Positions 62,070 through 64,000 of a DNA stretch of 64,000 bases are shown here, one piece after another. This DNA is from Tetramitus jugosus. Its lineage: Eukaryota; Heterolobosea; Eutetramitea; Acrasida; Vahlkampfiidae. How positions within the stretch are numbered: the stretch's first letter is position 1; each line of letters opens with the position of its first letter. The translations under genes and the position numbers were made by a program. The DNA lies in the NCBI GenBank assembly GCA_937625935.1, contig OW569361.1, positions 1-64,000 of the forward strand, written 5' to 3'. Under the pieces are notes generated by a model. It was not told the DNA's origin and ran no database searches. It saw only the letters and a list, made by a program, of their open reading frames with translations.

Positions 62070-63152
62070 CTAAGCCAGTTCAGCAATCACCTGTTCCACG
62101 GATACTTTCTTCACAAGACTGGAGAATGGCCCCGTTATGAGATGTTGTTGACTCGATGTGAGTGAGCTGTTGTGTGGTATTGATGCGCCGCGCAAGTGCG
62201 AAGTCATACATTGACGCAGATGCGACGAAGTCACTTTGGCTGTCTCTATTTGTTTCAGAGGTCCGATACAGATACTAGCCACGTGATCTTCATCAATCAT
62301 ACAGCTCTCAAATGTCCATCCGGGCAATATTCTTCCATCAAGTCTCAAGCACGGCTTGAAATCAACGAGACAGGCATCATTGCGCGATAGATCCTCGGTC
62401 GAGTATTCAAACTGCATTCTCTGTAATTCAATTTCAACCCCCATTCCCGTTGCTTTCATAAACGACTCCTTCAACGTCCAATAGACAAAAAAGTTTTTCA
62501 TGACTGCCTGTTGTATGCGTTGCGGTGCTCTGTCAACCAATTGAAGCAACTCGGTGTTACTCATTGTGGCATCATCATTACCAGAGTCACTCGCCTCTGC
62601 TATTCTCATCTCTCTCAACGGCCGTAGAATCGTTCTCCACTCTGCAGCTGTGAAACAACTGTTCATTGTATCGAGATAGTCCTGATACGGATTCACAACA
62701 TTTTTACTCAAGCGAAAATGCACCTTCTCCACATCCAATCCCAACACTCTCGCTTCATTCACATCACTGCTCCCACTAGACACATAACCAAACAAAACGA
62801 TATCTCCACCATGCGATATATTAAAGTCAATCACTGTCGCTTCATGAACACTCATTGTAAGCTGATTACAACGACGAACGAGATAGGGCTTATTTTTCTC
62901 CGTCCTCTGAAAAACAACTTGACTCAAATTCTGTAGCTCCAAGTGTTTCATAAGATAGTACCGCATGAACACGTGACCTAGGCAGCTTCTCTTGGCATCG
63001 ACACGAAACCGGAATCGATTCATTCTATCCAACTCTGATTTTGGCTCAACCAAAGACAATAATTGGCTCCATTCTTGCTCTGTTTCTTGATATTGTTCAA
63101 TATCAATAAATCCTATCCAGATTGTTGGTTCTGTTTGTTGATGAGAAGACAT
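62070..63152 (-). CDS. Sfp-type 4'-phosphopantetheinyl transferase
   Basis: The 360-residue frame starts at Met 63152. The two family motifs are present: VLGLDVEKVHFRL (the D-x-E metal site) and FFVYWTLKESFMKATGMG (the W-x-x-KE-x-x-xK motif). An HGGDIVLFGYV motif lies before them, in the position of the SH-x-G substrate loop. The enzyme moves 4'-phosphopantetheine from CoA onto a serine of acyl-carrier proteins, activating fatty-acid, polyketide or peptide synthases. It is longer than Sfp (about 225) owing to insertions. An upstream in-frame Met at 63224 gives a basic lead that could be mitochondrial. Confidence 0.85.
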   Translation of the reverse strand: MSSHQQTEPTIWIGFIDIEQYQETEQEWSQLLSLVEPKSELDRMNRFRFRVDAKRSCLGHVFMRYYLMKHLELQNLSQVVFQRTEKNKPYLVRRCNQLTMSVHEATVIDFNISHGGDIVLFGYVSSGSSDVNEARVLGLDVEKVHFRLSKNVVNPYQDYLDTMNSCFTAAEWRTILRPLREMRIAEASDSGNDDATMSNTELLQLVDRAPQRIQQAVMKNFFVYWTLKESFMKATGMGVEIELQRMQFEYSTEDLSRNDACLVDFKPCLRLDGRILPGWTFESCMIDEDHVASICIGPLKQIETAKVTSSHLRQCMTSHLRGASIPHNSSLTSSQQHLITGPFSSLVKKVSVEQVIAELA

Positions 63153-63268
63153 GATTTCGTTGCTTGCAGAAAATTGTTTTTTCATGCGCCACAACAAGCT
63201 TCTTTCTTTTGAGATCAACAGCACAAAAAAGCTGTTGAGGAGACGTCATCACAAAGCACACAGCAATC

Positions 63269-63652
63269 ATGACATCATCACCCAACATCAAGAATCCATT
63301 CGAAGAAAGAAAGAAGAATGCGATTCATTCGGCCAATCATCTTCTGAGTGCCTGCGCCAGAGAGTACACCCAATTGGCTCATTTCTACATTCAAGAAAAG
63401 AGTGGTCAACAAGATTTGACTCATCTTCAAGAAAAGCTTCGCGTAGTGCTGAGTCTCAGTCACTGCATCACACTCAACTCAAAGTTGTGCGCAGCGCAAG
63501 CCAAGACCATTTCGCAGTGCTATGCAATGACTCTGCACTCGACACGACATGAATTTGAACAAATTCCCATTTCTACAGTGGAAAGTTGTCTACAAGGTGC
63601 AATGACGTGCTTGCAGACAACAGGAAATATTCAGAAACAACAGCAACATTAA
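63269..63652 (+). CDS. Small helical protein, unknown
   Basis: This 127-residue frame starts at ATG 63269, divergent from the phosphopantetheinyl transferase and 116 bases from its start. It is mostly helical, with cysteines at regular intervals (HLLSACAREYTQ, HCITLNSKLCAAQAKTISQC, TVESCLQGAMTCLQ), and ends in a Gln/Lys/His tail. The size and heptad-like hydrophobics fit a small complex subunit. No family was recognised. Confidence 0.5.
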   Translation: MTSSPNIKNPFEERKKNAIHSANHLLSACAREYTQLAHFYIQEKSGQQDLTHLQEKLRVVLSLSHCITLNSKLCAAQAKTISQCYAMTLHSTRHEFEQIPISTVESCLQGAMTCLQTTGNIQKQQQH

Positions 63653-64000
63653 GTTGATGGTTGTATTCAAAACGCGAATCGGATCTACCGATTCCCCGCT
63701 GTGGAAATGACGTCATCATCGGAGTTTTTTGCTTCTACAATGCTCGTTGAATCAGGAACGAATAGTCAAAGCTTGCTAGGAGTGTATCACAGCCACTCTG
63801 TAATTCCTCAAGTTCAACAAACTGTTCAGATGGTAGTAGTCGTCGAAGAGCCTGCCAGCCACACTAGCTTCCAACCCTTCAAATTTTCCATTTTCCCTGC
63901 CGTGTCGCAAAAAAAAGCTCACAAACGAAAAACCTCAGCAACAAAATCAAAACAAATTATTGTGCGCCATTATTGATTGTGATCACACAAAAAGGAACCC
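63653..64000. other. Window end, no gene called
   Basis: A frame at 63701-63976 has no domain and an unusual composition. A perfect CRE-type palindrome TGACGTCA occurs at 63708-63715. This region may be the promoter of a gene that begins beyond the window. Confidence 0.35.

Noticed and set aside
63701..63976. A 91-codon gene at the right edge
   Set aside because: No recognisable domain and no ATG at its first codon. It is more likely promoter DNA.

Overview
The window is a chromosome end of a unicellular eukaryote. It opens with about 100 copies of CCCAAA (TTTGGG on the other strand) and runs inward through gene-dense DNA. Genes sit tens to a few hundred bases apart on both strands. Introns are few and short (about 80-200 bases), with GTATGT-type donors. 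Proteins carry poly-Q/N/T/S tracts. The gene set includes an inner-arm axonemal dynein chain (so it is flagellated), many small-GTPase regulators, a GH25 lysozyme and a Thg1-like enzyme. This fits a free-living amoeboflagellate such as a Naegleria-like heterolobosean. That assignment is inferred from style and content, not proven.

Region 1 (1-5.4 kb) is the telomere and a subtelomeric gene graveyard. The telomere joins directly to the middle of a decayed piggyBac-type transposase. After it come a methyltransferase, relics of an ankyrin-like gene, an FAD-linked oxidase and a Cdc1/PGAP5-like metallophosphoesterase, and one intact SNG1-like membrane protein. Region 2 (5.4-16.7 kb) holds a possible nuclease-kinase fusion, a Gfo/Idh/MocA dehydrogenase, an RGS domain fused to an FSP1/AIF-like flavoenzyme, ASCC2 and an F-box/SPRY protein. 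Region 3 (16.7-38.1 kb) is housekeeping: HEATR5/Laa1, a double-BTB protein, a cupin, tRNA isopentenyltransferase, a GPI-anchored LPMO-like copper protein, an ethanolamine/choline phosphotransferase, a RasGAP-Sec14-RhoGAP protein and a GCK-III kinase.

Region 4 (38.4-52.9 kb) mixes mobile DNA with genes. It has an intact piggyBac-like transposase, an F-box gene, a tRNA-Lys and a tRNA-Ile, a trypsin-like protease, GH25 lysozyme, a MED5/MED33-like protein and Thg1. Each tRNA gene has a poly(A) retroelement insertion upstream. In both cases the target-site duplication ends exactly 29 bases from the tRNA 5' end. Region 5 (52.9-64 kb) holds a coiled-coil protein, axonemal dynein p28, a GTPase with an inserted zinc ribbon, an FHA-RING ligase, a VWA protein, an Sfp-type phosphopantetheinyl transferase and a small unknown protein.

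The strongest candidates for something undescribed are the tRNA-gene-targeted non-LTR retroelement (including a composite copy that looks like reverse-transcriptase template jumping), the RGS-flavoenzyme fusion and the subtelomeric nuclease-kinase. Exon boundaries were worked out by eye. Each spliced model keeps one open frame, but none is supported by transcripts here.
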